From a virus, in the IMG/VR virus record IMGVR_UViG_3300047557_001228, positions 1-51,857 of that record: a DNA stretch of 51,857 nt. The stretch is one strand, 5' to 3'. A model generated the notes under the pieces. The model had not been told where the DNA came from and did not search any database. It saw only the letters and a list, made by a program, of their open reading frames with translations. A program made the translations under genes and the position numbers. This document shows, in pieces, positions 16,487 through 27,000 of this stretch (position 1 is its first letter; each line of letters opens with the position of its first letter).

Positions 16487-18918
16487 AAGATGTCGTAGTA
16501 AACATATCCGCAACAGGTTTTCCCGGTCAGTTTGTATCTGATGCGGAGAAAGCCTCTGATGCTTTTGGTCTTCAAGTTGGCCAAGCAATACAGTATGAAT
16601 GGTTTCGTAAAGATGGAAACCAATGTAGATATTATAATCAATGGCGTGATTTTCATAGATTGCGTCTATACGCTCGTGGTGAGCAATCTGTTCAGAAGTA
16701 TAAAAATGAACTTGCAATAGACGGAGATTTATCATACTTAAATCTTGATTGGACTCCTGTACCTATTCTTCCAAAATTTGTTGATATTGTTGTGAATGGT
16801 ATGAGTGACCGCTTGTTCAAAGTGAAAGCTTATGCGCAGGATGCAATGTCTCAATCAAATCGTAGTAAGTATCAAGATATGATTGAGGGGCAGATGGCTG
16901 CTAAAGATGTGCTTACTACTATTCAAGAAGAAACAGGTGCTAATCCATTTATGATGGATCCTCAAGAATTACCTGAAACAGACGAAGAGCTTTCATTATA
17001 CATGCAGCTTAATTATAAGCCTGCAATTGAGATAGCAGAAGAAGAAGCTATCAATACAATACTTGATGAGAATCATTATCAAGATACTCGTAAACGCATT
17101 GACTATGACCTTACCGTTTTGGGTATTGGTGTGGCCAAGCATGAGTTTCTTCCCGGAGCAGGCGTTCAGATCTCTTACGTTGACCCTGCAAATGTGGTAT
17201 ACAGTTATACTGAAGACCCTTACTTCCAAGATTGTTTCTATTGGGGAGAAATTAAAACTCTTCCAATAACCGAGTTACTTAAGATTGATCCAACACTTAC
17301 TCGTGAGCAATTGCAAGAAATTTCTATGTACTCACAGAGTTGGTATGATTATTACAATGTAGCACGTTTTTATGAGAACAGTTTGTTCTATCGTGATACT
17401 GCAACTCTTTTATATTTCAATTACAAGACCACAAAGAAAATGGTCTACAAGAAAAAAATTCTTGAAGGTGGAGCAACACGTGTAATTGAAAAAGATGAAA
17501 CATTTAATCCTCCTGTAGAGATGATGGAGGAAGGAAGATTTGAAAAGATTGAAAGAACTATTGACGTATGGTACGATGGTGTCATGGTCATGGGTACAAA
17601 TATTTTACTTAAGTGGAAGATGGCTGAGAACATGGTTAGACCAAAGTCTACGTCTCAGCATGCACTTCCAAATTATGTAGCAGTTGCACCAAGAATGTAC
17701 AAAGGTGTTATTGAGTCGCTTGTGCGCAGGATGATACCATTTGCTGACTTAATTCAACTTACTCACTTAAAGCTACAACAGGTTATTGCTCGTACAGTTC
17801 CGGATGGTGTATTTATTGATGCCGATGGTCTCAATGAGGTTGATTTAGGTTCCGGTCAAAACTATAACCCTGAAGATGCTCTACGCCTTTACTTCCAAAC
17901 GGGTAGTGTTATTGGGCGTAGCTATACTCAGGAGGGTGAGTTTAATAACGCAAGAGTTCCTATTCAACAGCTTACCTCTAATTCAGGGGCAAGTAAAACC
18001 CAAATGTTGATAGCAAACTATAATCACTACCTCGATATGATTCGGTCTGTGACCGGTCTTAACGAAGCAAGGGATGGCTCAATGCCTGACCCGAACTCAT
18101 TGGTAGGGGTACAAAAGCTCGCTGCACTTAACTCCAATACGGCTACACGCCACATTCTTGAAGGAGGCCTATTTGTCTACAGGTCGCTTGCTGAGGCCCT
18201 TACCTACCGTGTTGCCGACATTTTAGAATACGCAGACTTTAAAGATGACTTTGCCAATAAGATTGGAAAGTATAATGTATCTATCTTAAACGAAATCAAG
18301 GACTTATATATATACGATTTCGGTATTTTTATTGAGGTATCTCCGGATGAGGAGCAGAAAGCTCAGCTCGAGGCCAACATTCAAATGGCTTTATCTAAGG
18401 GTGACATCAATCTTGAGGATGCTATTGACATCAGAGAAATTAAAAATATCAAGCTTGCTAATCAGCTATTGAAGGTTAAGCGTGTCAAGAAGCAGGACAG
18501 GGAGGAGAAGATGGAAATGCAAAAGCAGGCAATGATGGCTCAGCAACAGCTTCAATCTCAACAGATGGCAGCTCAGACGGCTATGCAAAAGATTCAATTG
18601 GAGACCCAATCGAAAATGCAGCTTAAGCAGGCCGAGGTAGCTTTTGATATAGAGAAGCTAAAAGCTGAGGCTGAAATGAAGCGTATTCTTATGAGCGAGG
18701 AGTTCCAATACCAAATGCAGGTAGCCGGAATCAAGGAGTCTGCTATTATGAGTAGGGAGGATATGAAGGAGATGGCTAAGGATAAGCGTATTAGTATGCA
18801 AAATACACAACAGTCTAAACTTATAAACCAAAGAAAAAACAATCTCCCTCCAATGAACTTTGAGTCAAACGAGGATACTATGGATGGTTTTGATTTGGCA
18901 GAGTTCGAGCCTCGTTAA
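16483..18918 (+). CDS. Portal protein, 811 aa
   Basis: Dodecameric head vertex through which DNA enters and leaves. The N-terminal part has the characteristic LRLYARGEQ...KYKNELAIDGD, then YLNLDWTPVPILPKFVDIVV and NGMSDRLFKV, seen in portals of Bacteroidota podoviruses. The centre includes a VTGLNEARDGSMPDPNSLVG segment. Residues from about 668 form a Gln/Met/Lys-rich coiled coil (QQQLQSQQMAAQTAMQ...), fitting the portal barrel or crown. The length suits large podovirus portals with a long barrel. Coupled to terL by ATGA and followed by a short A/T-rich gap before the scaffold. Confidence 0.88.
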   Translation: MKDVVVNISATGFPGQFVSDAEKASDAFGLQVGQAIQYEWFRKDGNQCRYYNQWRDFHRLRLYARGEQSVQKYKNELAIDGDLSYLNLDWTPVPILPKFVDIVVNGMSDRLFKVKAYAQDAMSQSNRSKYQDMIEGQMAAKDVLTTIQEETGANPFMMDPQELPETDEELSLYMQLNYKPAIEIAEEEAINTILDENHYQDTRKRIDYDLTVLGIGVAKHEFLPGAGVQISYVDPANVVYSYTEDPYFQDCFYWGEIKTLPITELLKIDPTLTREQLQEISMYSQSWYDYYNVARFYENSLFYRDTATLLYFNYKTTKKMVYKKKILEGGATRVIEKDETFNPPVEMMEEGRFEKIERTIDVWYDGVMVMGTNILLKWKMAENMVRPKSTSQHALPNYVAVAPRMYKGVIESLVRRMIPFADLIQLTHLKLQQVIARTVPDGVFIDADGLNEVDLGSGQNYNPEDALRLYFQTGSVIGRSYTQEGEFNNARVPIQQLTSNSGASKTQMLIANYNHYLDMIRSVTGLNEARDGSMPDPNSLVGVQKLAALNSNTATRHILEGGLFVYRSLAEALTYRVADILEYADFKDDFANKIGKYNVSILNEIKDLYIYDFGIFIEVSPDEEQKAQLEANIQMALSKGDINLEDAIDIREIKNIKLANQLLKVKRVKKQDREEKMEMQKQAMMAQQQLQSQQMAAQTAMQKIQLETQSKMQLKQAEVAFDIEKLKAEAEMKRILMSEEFQYQMQVAGIKESAIMSREDMKEMAKDKRISMQNTQQSKLINQRKNNLPPMNFESNEDTMDGFDLAEFEPR

Positions 18919-18938
18919 AATAATATGTATTTTTTGTA

Positions 18939-18966
18939 TAAATTTGTATCAATTAAATCTAATTAA
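18939..18966 (+). promoter_or_regulatory. TAAATTTG box plus AAATCTAAT leader before the scaffold gene
   Basis: TAAATTTG at 18939-18946 fits the Bacteroidota -7 box TAnnTTTG, but no TTTG -33 element sits 19-21 nt upstream. The AAATCTAATTAA leader follows at 18955-18966. Weak evidence for an internal late promoter. Confidence 0.25.
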
Positions 18967-20085
18967 ATGGAAATCAAAGTACGTGCCCTTGATGGTATAG
19001 AAGAAAAAAGTGTTCAGCAAGTAGAAGAAGAACTTCTCAAAAAGCATGAACAGGAGATGAGTGGTGAAGGTGGAGAGCCGGAAATTAAAATTGACACTAC
19101 AGCCATTGATAAAGCTGTAGATGATAATAAAGTAGAGAAGCAAGAAGAAGAGGATTTATCAGAAGAAAAAGTTCTTTCATATATTGGAAAGCGTTATAAT
19201 AAGCAAATTAATTCATTTGATGAGTTGATGGCCGAACGTCAGGATAGTGAGCCACTACCTGAAGATGTGGCTGCTTACATGAAGTATAAAAAAGAAACGG
19301 GTCGAGGATTCGAGGACTTCCTTCAGTTGAAGAAAGACTTTGACGAAATGAACCCCGATCAACTACTTCGTGAATATCTTGCAACAACGCAACAAGGTCT
19401 TGATGATGAGGATATTGATACCCTTATGGAGGATTACTCTTATGATGAGGATATTGACGATGAATCAAAAATCAAGAAAGTAAAGATTGCAAGAAAGAAG
19501 GCTATAGCGGAAGCTAAGACATTCTTCAATTCTCAAAAGGAGAAATATAAAATACCCCTTGAGTCAAGTGGGTTGGGACTCTCCGAGCAAGAGAAAGAAG
19601 AATACGAGGCATACCGTCAATATACGCAACAAGCCAAGACTGCACAGGAGGAAGCAGAACGGAAGCGCAAGTGGTTTGAGCAAAAGTCCGATGAGGTCTT
19701 TAGTAAAGACTTTAAAGGTTTTGATTTCGCCATTGATGACAAGAAGCTTGTGTTTACTCCCGGTGCCGCAGCAGAACTCAAAAAAGCTCAGGCTACTCCG
19801 ATGAACTTTATCAATAAGTTTTTGGATGAGAATGGTCTTATGAAGGATGCAGCAGGATACCACAGGGCTTTGGCCATCGCAATGAATCCCGACAAATTTG
19901 CTAAGTTCTTTTATGAGCAAGGCAAAGCGGATGCAACTGACAGTGAGCTACGCAAAATTAAAAACATTAATATGTCTGAGCGTAGAGCACCTGAAGCTGT
20001 AAACAAGGGTGGAATGCAGGTGAGATCGGTGACACCGGACTCCGGAAAGAGTCTAAAGATCCGAAGCATAAAAAAAATAAATTAA
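18967..20085 (+). CDS. Scaffold-like protein, 372 aa
   Basis: Highly charged, almost Cys-free, predicted helical: acidic N-terminus (EEELLKKHEQEMSGEGGEPE), DEDIDTLMEDYSYDEDIDDE in the centre, a Lys/Glu coil (EQEKEEYEAYRQYTQQAKTA) and a basic C-terminal tail (SLKIRSIKKIN). That composition, and its place between portal and major capsid protein, are those of internal scaffolding proteins that template the prohead and then leave. No protease motif is seen within it. It starts after an AAATCTAATTAA leader. Confidence 0.75.
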   Translation: MEIKVRALDGIEEKSVQQVEEELLKKHEQEMSGEGGEPEIKIDTTAIDKAVDDNKVEKQEEEDLSEEKVLSYIGKRYNKQINSFDELMAERQDSEPLPEDVAAYMKYKKETGRGFEDFLQLKKDFDEMNPDQLLREYLATTQQGLDDEDIDTLMEDYSYDEDIDDESKIKKVKIARKKAIAEAKTFFNSQKEKYKIPLESSGLGLSEQEKEEYEAYRQYTQQAKTAQEEAERKRKWFEQKSDEVFSKDFKGFDFAIDDKKLVFTPGAAAELKKAQATPMNFINKFLDENGLMKDAAGYHRALAIAMNPDKFAKFFYEQGKADATDSELRKIKNINMSERRAPEAVNKGGMQVRSVTPDSGKSLKIRSIKKIN

Positions 20086-20098
20086 AACTTAAAGCAAA

Positions 20099-21520
20099 AT
20101 GGCAATTTTAAACAATCCCGGCTATCAGCTTCAGCCAAGTGCTGAGCAGGTGCCTTTATCGACTAACTATATTACCAACTTCAACTTCTTGAATCAGTAT
20201 CTTCCTGATACCTATGAGAAGGAATTTGAGCGTTATGGTAATCGCACAGTGGCTTCTTTCCTCCGTATGGTAGGTGCTGAGATGCCATCTAACTCTGACA
20301 TGATCAAATGGGCTGAACAAGGACGTTTGCATACTAAGTATGTAGATTGTGCTTCTAACGGAGACGCAGGTGATGACACTGCAACTATCACTGTAAGTGA
20401 TGCTAACGTAAGTGGTATTGCTATCCGTGTAGGTCAGACTGTTTACATCTCTGACAATGCTACCGGTCTTTCTAACAAAGGTATCGTTACTGCGGTTAAC
20501 ACTACAGCAGGTACTTTTGACGTAGCTTACTACGAAGCAGGTGGTCAGACTTTTGCATCAACTGATACATTGTCTGTATGGATTTACGGTTCTGAGTTCA
20601 AAAAAGGTACCAATGGAATGATTGGTTCTTTGGAAGCAGAAGATGAAATCTTCGACAACTCTCCAATCATCATCAAGGACAAATACGCTGTAAGCGGTTC
20701 TGACATGGCTCAGATTGGATGGGTAGAAGTAACAACTGAGAACGGTGCTACCGGATACCTTTGGTATTTGAAGAGTGAGCACGAGACTCGTCTTCGTTTC
20801 GAGGATTACCTTGAGACTGCAATGATCGAGGCTGTTCCTGCTGAGTCAGGTTCAGGTGTTGCTACTCAAACTGCAAACAACCAAGTTGGTAACAAAGGTT
20901 CAGAAGGTATCTTCTACGTTGTTAACAGCCGTGGTAACGTATGGGGTGGTGGTAACCCAACTACTCTTGCTGATTTCGACAGCATCATCTCTCGTCTTGA
21001 CAAGCAAGGTTCTATCGAAGAGAACGTAATCTTCGTTAACCGTGCCTTCAGCTTTGACATTGACGATATGCTCGCTGCTCAAAACAGCTACGGTGCAAAC
21101 GGTACATCTTACGGTTTGTTCGACAACGATAAGGACATGGCGTTGAATCTTGGTTTCACAGGCTTCCGCAGAGGTTACGACTTCTACAAGTCTGATTGGA
21201 AATACTTGAACGACCCAACCATGCGTGGTGGATTGCCTACAGGTTCTCAAGCTGCAGGTACTGTTACAGGTCTTTTGGTTCCTGCCGGTTCAACTACCGT
21301 GTACGACCAAATCCTTGGCAAGAACGCTAAGCGTCCATTCTTGCACGTTCGTTACAGAGCGTCTGAGACTGAAGACCGCAGATACAAAACATGGATTACC
21401 GGTTCTGCCGGAGGTGCTCAAACAAGCGATCTCGATGCAATGGAGGTTAACTTCCTTTCTGAGCGTTGCGTTTGTACTTTGGGTGCTAACAACTTCGTGT
21501 TGTTCCGCTACGGTTCATAA
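20099..21520 (+). CDS. Major capsid protein, 473 aa
   Basis: HK97-fold capsid subunit by context and sequence style. The N-terminus (LPDTYEKEFERYGNRTVASFLR), the core (LWYLKSEHETRLRFEDYLET) and a C-terminal LNLGFTGFRRGYDFYKSDW segment are typical of Bacteroidota podovirus capsids. Residues about 85-165 form a Thr/Val-rich beta insertion (VGQTVYISDNATGLSNKG...). Codon use is richer in C-ending codons (AAC, TTC, ATC, GAC) than in neighbouring genes, as expected for the most highly expressed gene. It is followed at once by a terminator, which would isolate the capsid transcript. Confidence 0.88.
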   Translation: MAILNNPGYQLQPSAEQVPLSTNYITNFNFLNQYLPDTYEKEFERYGNRTVASFLRMVGAEMPSNSDMIKWAEQGRLHTKYVDCASNGDAGDDTATITVSDANVSGIAIRVGQTVYISDNATGLSNKGIVTAVNTTAGTFDVAYYEAGGQTFASTDTLSVWIYGSEFKKGTNGMIGSLEAEDEIFDNSPIIIKDKYAVSGSDMAQIGWVEVTTENGATGYLWYLKSEHETRLRFEDYLETAMIEAVPAESGSGVATQTANNQVGNKGSEGIFYVVNSRGNVWGGGNPTTLADFDSIISRLDKQGSIEENVIFVNRAFSFDIDDMLAAQNSYGANGTSYGLFDNDKDMALNLGFTGFRRGYDFYKSDWKYLNDPTMRGGLPTGSQAAGTVTGLLVPAGSTTVYDQILGKNAKRPFLHVRYRASETEDRRYKTWITGSAGGAQTSDLDAMEVNFLSERCVCTLGANNFVLFRYGS

Positions 21521-21537
21521 GCAAGCAATCAATAAAT

Positions 21538-21570
21538 GGTGGGGTGTCAAAAGACACTCCACCTTATTTT
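21538..21570 (+). terminator. Intrinsic terminator after the major capsid gene
   Basis: An 11-bp stem (GGTGGGGTGTC / GACACTCCACC, one G-T wobble) with an AAAA loop, left arm 21538-21548 and right arm 21553-21563, followed by TTATTTT. It starts 18 nt after the capsid stop. Confidence 0.85.
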
Positions 21571-21593
21571 AAATCTAATCAAATCAAAATCTA
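21571..21593 (+). promoter_or_regulatory. AAATCTAAT-type leader, double copy
   Basis: AAATCTAAT is followed by CAAAT and a second, partial AAATCTA directly before the ATG at 21594. It is the third late gene with this leader. Confidence 0.35.
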
Positions 21594-22340
21594 ATGAAAC
21601 AGAAATTAGTTCCTGCTGACAGGATATATAAGCTTAAAGGGGATGTAGCCCCCCTCTCTTACACTTTACCATCAAGAAATACAAGAAGGTACCCACTGCT
21701 TTGGTTCGATGAGCAAAACAATGTTAATAGACCACTCAGATACGCAATCAACCAAAAGAGTGCTTTTGAGGATGAGCAAGACGGAAATGCAATTGTGGAA
21801 CCCGTTATTTTTGAGAATGGTTTCCTAAGAGTGCCAAAAAACAACCCTGTATTACAGGAGTTTTTGTACTACCATCCATTAAACGGAAGGACATTTATTG
21901 AGGTAGACCATGAGAGAGATGCTGCAAAAGAGGTAGAGAATTTGAGTGCCGAGGTAGATGCTTTAATTCAAGCTCGTCAGCTCAGTATTGAGCAGCTCGA
22001 GACGGTATCAAGGGTGCTGTTTGGTAAAGATCCAAGCAGGTTTGCTACTGCAGAACTAAAGCGAGACGTTCTTATCTATGCCAAAAAAGACCCTAAAGGG
22101 TTTTTAAATATCCTCAACGACCCAATGCTTAGGCTGCAATCTAATGTACACGTGTTTTTTGAGAACAAGTTATTGACTTTCAGGAATGGACAAAAGGAGG
22201 TGTGGTTTAATACTGCATCAAATAAGAAGAAAATGCTAACTGTGCCTTACGGGGAAGACCCGTATTTTTCAGTTGCTAATTTCTTGAAGTCAGATGAGGG
22301 TATTGATGCTCTCAAGATGCTTGAGAACAACATGAATTAG
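21594..22340 (+). CDS. Head-module protein of unknown function, 248 aa
   Basis: Not firmly recognised. The N-terminus is Pro/Arg/Tyr-rich (YTLPSRNTRRYPLLWFDE, NRPLRYAINQKSAFEDEQDG). A short helical Glu-rich segment follows (EVENLSAEVDALIQARQLSIEQLE), and the C-terminal half looks globular (VHVFFENKLLTFRNGQKEVW). Lies alone between two intrinsic terminators, after an AAATCTAAT-rich leader, so it is expressed separately from the capsid and ring genes. A head-decoration, head-completion or packaging accessory role is inferred from position only. Confidence 0.6.
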   Translation: MKQKLVPADRIYKLKGDVAPLSYTLPSRNTRRYPLLWFDEQNNVNRPLRYAINQKSAFEDEQDGNAIVEPVIFENGFLRVPKNNPVLQEFLYYHPLNGRTFIEVDHERDAAKEVENLSAEVDALIQARQLSIEQLETVSRVLFGKDPSRFATAELKRDVLIYAKKDPKGFLNILNDPMLRLQSNVHVFFENKLLTFRNGQKEVWFNTASNKKKMLTVPYGEDPYFSVANFLKSDEGIDALKMLENNMN

Positions 22341-22369
22341 GTTCATAGGTATAATCGTAGGTTTAGGAA

Positions 22370-22396
22370 GGGGGTATTTTTATACCCTCTTTTTTT
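22370..22396 (+). terminator. Intrinsic terminator
   Basis: An 8-bp stem (GGGGGTAT at 22370-22377, ATACCCTC at 22382-22389, one G-T wobble) with a TTTT loop, followed by TTTTTTT. Lies 30 nt after the stop at 22340. Confidence 0.85.
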
Positions 22397-22399
22397 GTT

Positions 22400-22407
22400 T
22401 ATCTTTG
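22400..22407 (+). promoter_or_regulatory. Bacteroidota -7 box-like TATCTTTG
   Basis: Perfect TAnnTTTG 14 nt before the ATG at 22421, immediately after a terminator, where a new promoter is needed. No TTTG at the expected -33 distance; that position lies in the terminator hairpin. Tentative. Confidence 0.35.
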
Positions 22408-22420
22408 TAAAAAGCGTATA

Positions 22421-23161
22421 ATGATAAATTCCGTAAGAAATACCGTATTATCTGTTCTAAATAAGAACAATTACGGATACGTTTCACCGTCAGACTTTAA
22501 CCTGTATGCAAAGCAGGCTCAGTTTGAGGTATTTGAGGAGTACTTCTCGGAGTACAACAAGATTAATAACATGGAGAATGCTCGCATGTCAGGCACTTCA
22601 TATTCAAATCTCAAGAAGCCAATTGAAGAGGCTATGGAGATTTTTGCAACAACCTCAACATTAACACAAGTAGCCCCTGCTACCAATAGATTTTATCTTC
22701 CATCGGTTACAACAACCGGGTTTGACTACTTTATGGTTAATAAGGTGTTATGTTATGATGCTTCTGTTAGCCCAAGAGTTTTTAAGGGTGAAGCAGAAAA
22801 GGTAACACATACACATATTACGATGTTAAATACATCAAATCTCACAGCTCCAACAGAGCAATACCCGGCATACACACAAGAGGGAAGTATACTCACGGTT
22901 TACCCATCAACAATCAACTTACCGAACGAGGTTGAGGCAAATTATTTTAGGTATCCAAAAGATCCGAAATGGACGTATATTACACTTGCAAATGGAGAGC
23001 CTGTGTTTGATCAATCTCAAGCAGACTATCAAGACTTTGAGGTTCCTCTCGAAGACGAGTATAAGCTTGTAGCAAAAATACTTCAGTACGCAGGAATGTC
23101 CATACGTGAAATAGCGGCTGTTCAATTTGGTGGAGCTGAAGAACAAAAACAATCGCAATAA
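22421..23161 (+). CDS. Head-tail connector/ring protein, 246 aa
   Basis: The N-terminal YGYVSPSDFNLYAKQAQFEVFEEYF segment is a recurring opening of connector/ring proteins in crAss-like and related Bacteroidota podoviruses. The rest is a beta-rich core (RFYLPSVTTTGFDYFMVNKV; LTVYPSTINLPNEVEANYFRYP) and a C-terminal helix. Such proteins form dodecameric rings below the portal. It heads a transcript after a terminator and is separated by 2 nt from the next ring protein. Confidence 0.65.
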   Translation: MINSVRNTVLSVLNKNNYGYVSPSDFNLYAKQAQFEVFEEYFSEYNKINNMENARMSGTSYSNLKKPIEEAMEIFATTSTLTQVAPATNRFYLPSVTTTGFDYFMVNKVLCYDASVSPRVFKGEAEKVTHTHITMLNTSNLTAPTEQYPAYTQEGSILTVYPSTINLPNEVEANYFRYPKDPKWTYITLANGEPVFDQSQADYQDFEVPLEDEYKLVAKILQYAGMSIREIAAVQFGGAEEQKQSQ

Positions 23162-23163
23162 CT

Positions 23164-24087
23164 ATGGCATATATCAGTCAATATCAATATTATGAGAATG
23201 GTGGTAATCAACCTATCAATGAGAATTGGGGTTCTTATCAATATATAAGTCTGTTTGATATTGTCAACAATTTTTTGTTGATGTACTCAGGCAATCATTC
23301 TCTTGTAAACAATGAAGAGCGATATAAGGTATTATTTCATGCAAAGCGTGCTGTACAAGAATTAAACTATGATGCTTTTAAAGAAATGAAAGTATTAGAG
23401 TTAACAGTTGATGATGCGCTTCGCTATATTCTTCCTTCTGATTATGTAAATTGGGTAAGAGTAAATCTTTATAAAGATGGTTATCTTAGACCGCTTACTG
23501 AAAATATTCAAATCCTTTCTTCGCTTGCGTACTTACAAGACCAAACGGGAAAGATATTGTTCGACCAAGACGGGAACGCACTCTCACCTGAGTTTTCAGA
23601 AATCGACTTACAGCGTTTGGCAGGCACCAAGAAGAGTATATACCTCAACCCACAAAGTAGATATAACGGTCAAGAAGGATGGAACGTGAATGGTGTTTGG
23701 TATTTTGATTATAGTCTTGGCGAGCGTTATGGCCTTAATACCGAGACAGCAAACTTCAATCCTACTTTTGCCATCGACAAAAAATCAGGAGTGATTAATT
23801 TCAACTCTGATATGTATGGGCAATCAGTTATTCTCGAATATATCTCTGATGGTATGGAGAATGGCGATGATAGTAAGGTTAGCGTGAACAAACTATTTGA
23901 GAAATATATTTACGCTTACATTCAATACGAGATTCTTAATTCAAAGCTTGGTGTGCAAGAGTATATTGTAGCTCGTGCTCGTAAAGAAAAAGCAGCTTTA
24001 CTTAGGAACGCAAAAATAAGAATGAGTAACATTCATCCGGGCAGACTTCTTATGAACCTGCGTGGCATGGACAAGTGGTTAAAATAA
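23164..24087 (+). CDS. Ring/tail-adaptor protein (tail-tubular-protein-A-like), 307 aa
   Basis: YQYISLFDIVNNFLLMYSG, then VLFHAKRAVQELNYDAFKEM and YILPSDYVNWVRVNLYKDG, is a conserved signature of the adaptor protein in Bacteroidota podoviruses, functionally comparable to T7 gp11. The C-terminal part is helical and basic (ARARKEKAALLRNAKIR). It probably sits between connector and nozzle. It ends 1 nt before the nozzle gene, with no separate regulatory site. Confidence 0.7.
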   Translation: MAYISQYQYYENGGNQPINENWGSYQYISLFDIVNNFLLMYSGNHSLVNNEERYKVLFHAKRAVQELNYDAFKEMKVLELTVDDALRYILPSDYVNWVRVNLYKDGYLRPLTENIQILSSLAYLQDQTGKILFDQDGNALSPEFSEIDLQRLAGTKKSIYLNPQSRYNGQEGWNVNGVWYFDYSLGERYGLNTETANFNPTFAIDKKSGVINFNSDMYGQSVILEYISDGMENGDDSKVSVNKLFEKYIYAYIQYEILNSKLGVQEYIVARARKEKAALLRNAKIRMSNIHPGRLLMNLRGMDKWLK

Positions 24088-24088
24088 G

Positions 24089-27000
24089 ATGGCAAATATT
24101 ACACGTAATTTCGTAGCAGGTAGAATGAATAAAGTCGTTGATGAACGACTTATTCCAAATGGAGAGTATATTGATGCGCTCAATATACGTATGGGTTCTA
24201 CGGAGATGTCAGAGATTGGTGTTGTTGAGAATACAAAAGGAAATGTTCGCCTTACCACCCTTAAATATATTGATGGTACTCCACTTAGTTCTTCTGCAAA
24301 ATGTATCGGGGCCATTGATGATAGTGCAAACGAAACAGTTTATTGGTTTGTACATGATTCAAATTTTCCTGTAGGAGCTACAGGTAAGCTTGATATGATT
24401 GTTTCGTTTAATGTTCTTACAAACATATTGACTTATCACCTTGTAAGTATTGATGATGTGGGTGGTGTAAATACTACGCTAAACTTTAATGACCAATATT
24501 TAATTACAGGCGTTGACCTTATTGATAACCTGATATTTTTTACAGATAATCTAAATCCCCCAAGATTTTTTAACGTACAAAAAAACTACGCTGATCCAAT
24601 TGCTAATATAGATCAATTCAGTGCAGAGTCTATTCTTGTTATAAAGAAACCACCTGTGGCTTCTCCCGGTGTTCAAACTATTACCGTAGGTCAGCAAGAG
24701 AATTTTTTGCAGACTCGCTTTATATGTTTTGCGTATCGTTATAGATACGAGGATGGTGAGTATAGTGCAACGTCACAGTGGAGCGCTCCTGCATTTAGGC
24801 CAAATCCATTTGAGTTTAGTATCAATAGCTTTCTTAATGAAGGCATGGTCAACATAAATAATACCGCAATAGTCACCTACAATACAGGTGGCCCACTTGT
24901 TGTTGGTATTGATTTGTTGTTTAAGGAAGCGCAAAGCAACGTAATTAGAGTTATTGAGAAACTCAGCAAAGCTGATCTTGGTCTTGCTGATAATACAGAT
25001 TACACGTATACCTTCAATAACAGTAAAATATTTACAGTCCTTCAGCCATCTGAGTTGCTAAGACTGTACGACAATGTTCCATTGATTGCTCAAGCACAGA
25101 CCATCATGGGCAATAGGCTTATGTATGGAAACTATGTTGAAGGATACAATATGCTTGATGAGAATGGCAATCCTATTAAGCTTGAATATACCACTCAATT
25201 AGTATCAGAGTTGGTAGATTCTACATCTATACCTGATTCAACTGCTTCAGGAATATATCTTTTTGGTGGGTCTCAAACAATAGCTGATTCTGTTTTAAAC
25301 ATTGACCTTACAGGAGTAGACCTTGTTGAAGGCGCTTCAATTACAGCAGAAGTAAGACTAAATCATGCTCAATTCGGAGGGGATACTCCTCCACCTACTG
25401 AGCTTTCTGAGAATATAAACCTTACATTTTCATTTGTATTGCCAACCAATTACGCTTCAGTATATGAGATGGCAACAAGCGTATCATTTCAAAGTGTGGT
25501 TGGTACGGTTGCAAATATTCAAACTGTTGCAAACTCTTGCAATGGAACAACATTTACTGATCAGTTTAACTGCGCACTACCAAATAACTTGGATGCTCTT
25601 ATAAAGTTTCAAAGTGGAATCAGTGCAGCAAGTCAACCTGTTGCAATCATAACATCACCTGCAAGTCAATCAATTGGCCTTCAGTTTCCTGTTATGAGGT
25701 ATGTTAACAATACTACTACTCCTACGTTTAACGTATACGAATACTATGAAATAACATTTTCTGAAGCAACCTATCAAAAAGTAGATTCCCCTCGAAGCTT
25801 ACATAGTAATCGTGGTTATGAGATTGGTATTGTATACATGGATGACTTTGGTCGTTCCTCTACTGCGCTTGTAAGTCCTAACAATACAGTGCAAGTTCCA
25901 TGCTCAGCTTCTGATACCAAGAATAGTATTCAGGTAACTATACCTGCAACACAGAAGGTTCCTTTTTGGGCAACCCGATATAAGTTTGTTATCAAGCCTG
26001 ATGAGGAGAATTATGAAACAATTTACAGTAGCATATTCTTTAATGACCCATTAAGCAATAACGCATACTTTTTACTTGAAGGCGAGAATGCTCGTAAGGT
26101 AGAGCAGGGCGATAGATTGATTGTAAAGGCAGATACAAGTGGTGCAACTAATAGTTGCGTATACGCTACAGTACTTGAGAAAGAATCTAAGCAAGCAGGG
26201 TTCATTGAGATACCAAGCGAACTTGATCCAAGTGTAAATATACCTGTACCATCAGGCGTATACATGAAGATTAATCCAAATAGTTTTGCAGTTGTTCAAG
26301 ATGAACTTGCTGTTATAGCTCCGGGAACTGTTCAGGTAGATCAAGATGATGCAGGAGAATATCCTATTCTAAATTATCAAATGAATAGGTTTGATACGGC
26401 ATCTAATCAATGGGAAGATTACTCTGTCCCTGCAGGTAGTCGTGTAAAAATTAGTTTAAAGTTTCAAAGACTTGGCCCCGGTGGTGGTGGAGGTGCTTGC
26501 GAAAGGCGTATTTATACGTTAGAGAAAACTCTTGTAGCTTCTGCCAACTACGATAATATGAAAGAGTGGTGGGATGGGGACAATGTTGAGCAGATACTTA
26601 ATGATGGAACGCAAGAGGTTAGCGATAATCAGTGTGATATAGAAAATGAATATATAGCAAGTTTGGCATCAGGGCCAAATGACATATCTACAAACCTTTG
26701 TATAAACTACTATAGATTCTATAGATACCCAACAGTATCAGGAGACCCTAACAGCAATAAGCTTATTTTAATTGTAAGTGGTACAGTTAGGTGTAGTGGC
26801 GTATTATCAAAAGAAAAAAGAAGATCGAGCATCACTGCAAATATTGAAGTATTCCGTGCAGAAACTACCCTTATATTTGAAACAGAACCAAGTGATGCTT
26901 TACCTGATGTGTTCTTTGAAAACAATCTATCGTTGCCGATAGTAAATGGATACCATACAGGGAACATTCAAAACCAAACAGCATCACAACCTGCAATTAT

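Noticed and set aside
21225-21572. 115-aa frame overlapping the end of the capsid gene
   Set aside because: Runs through the terminator hairpin and has no protein-like features.
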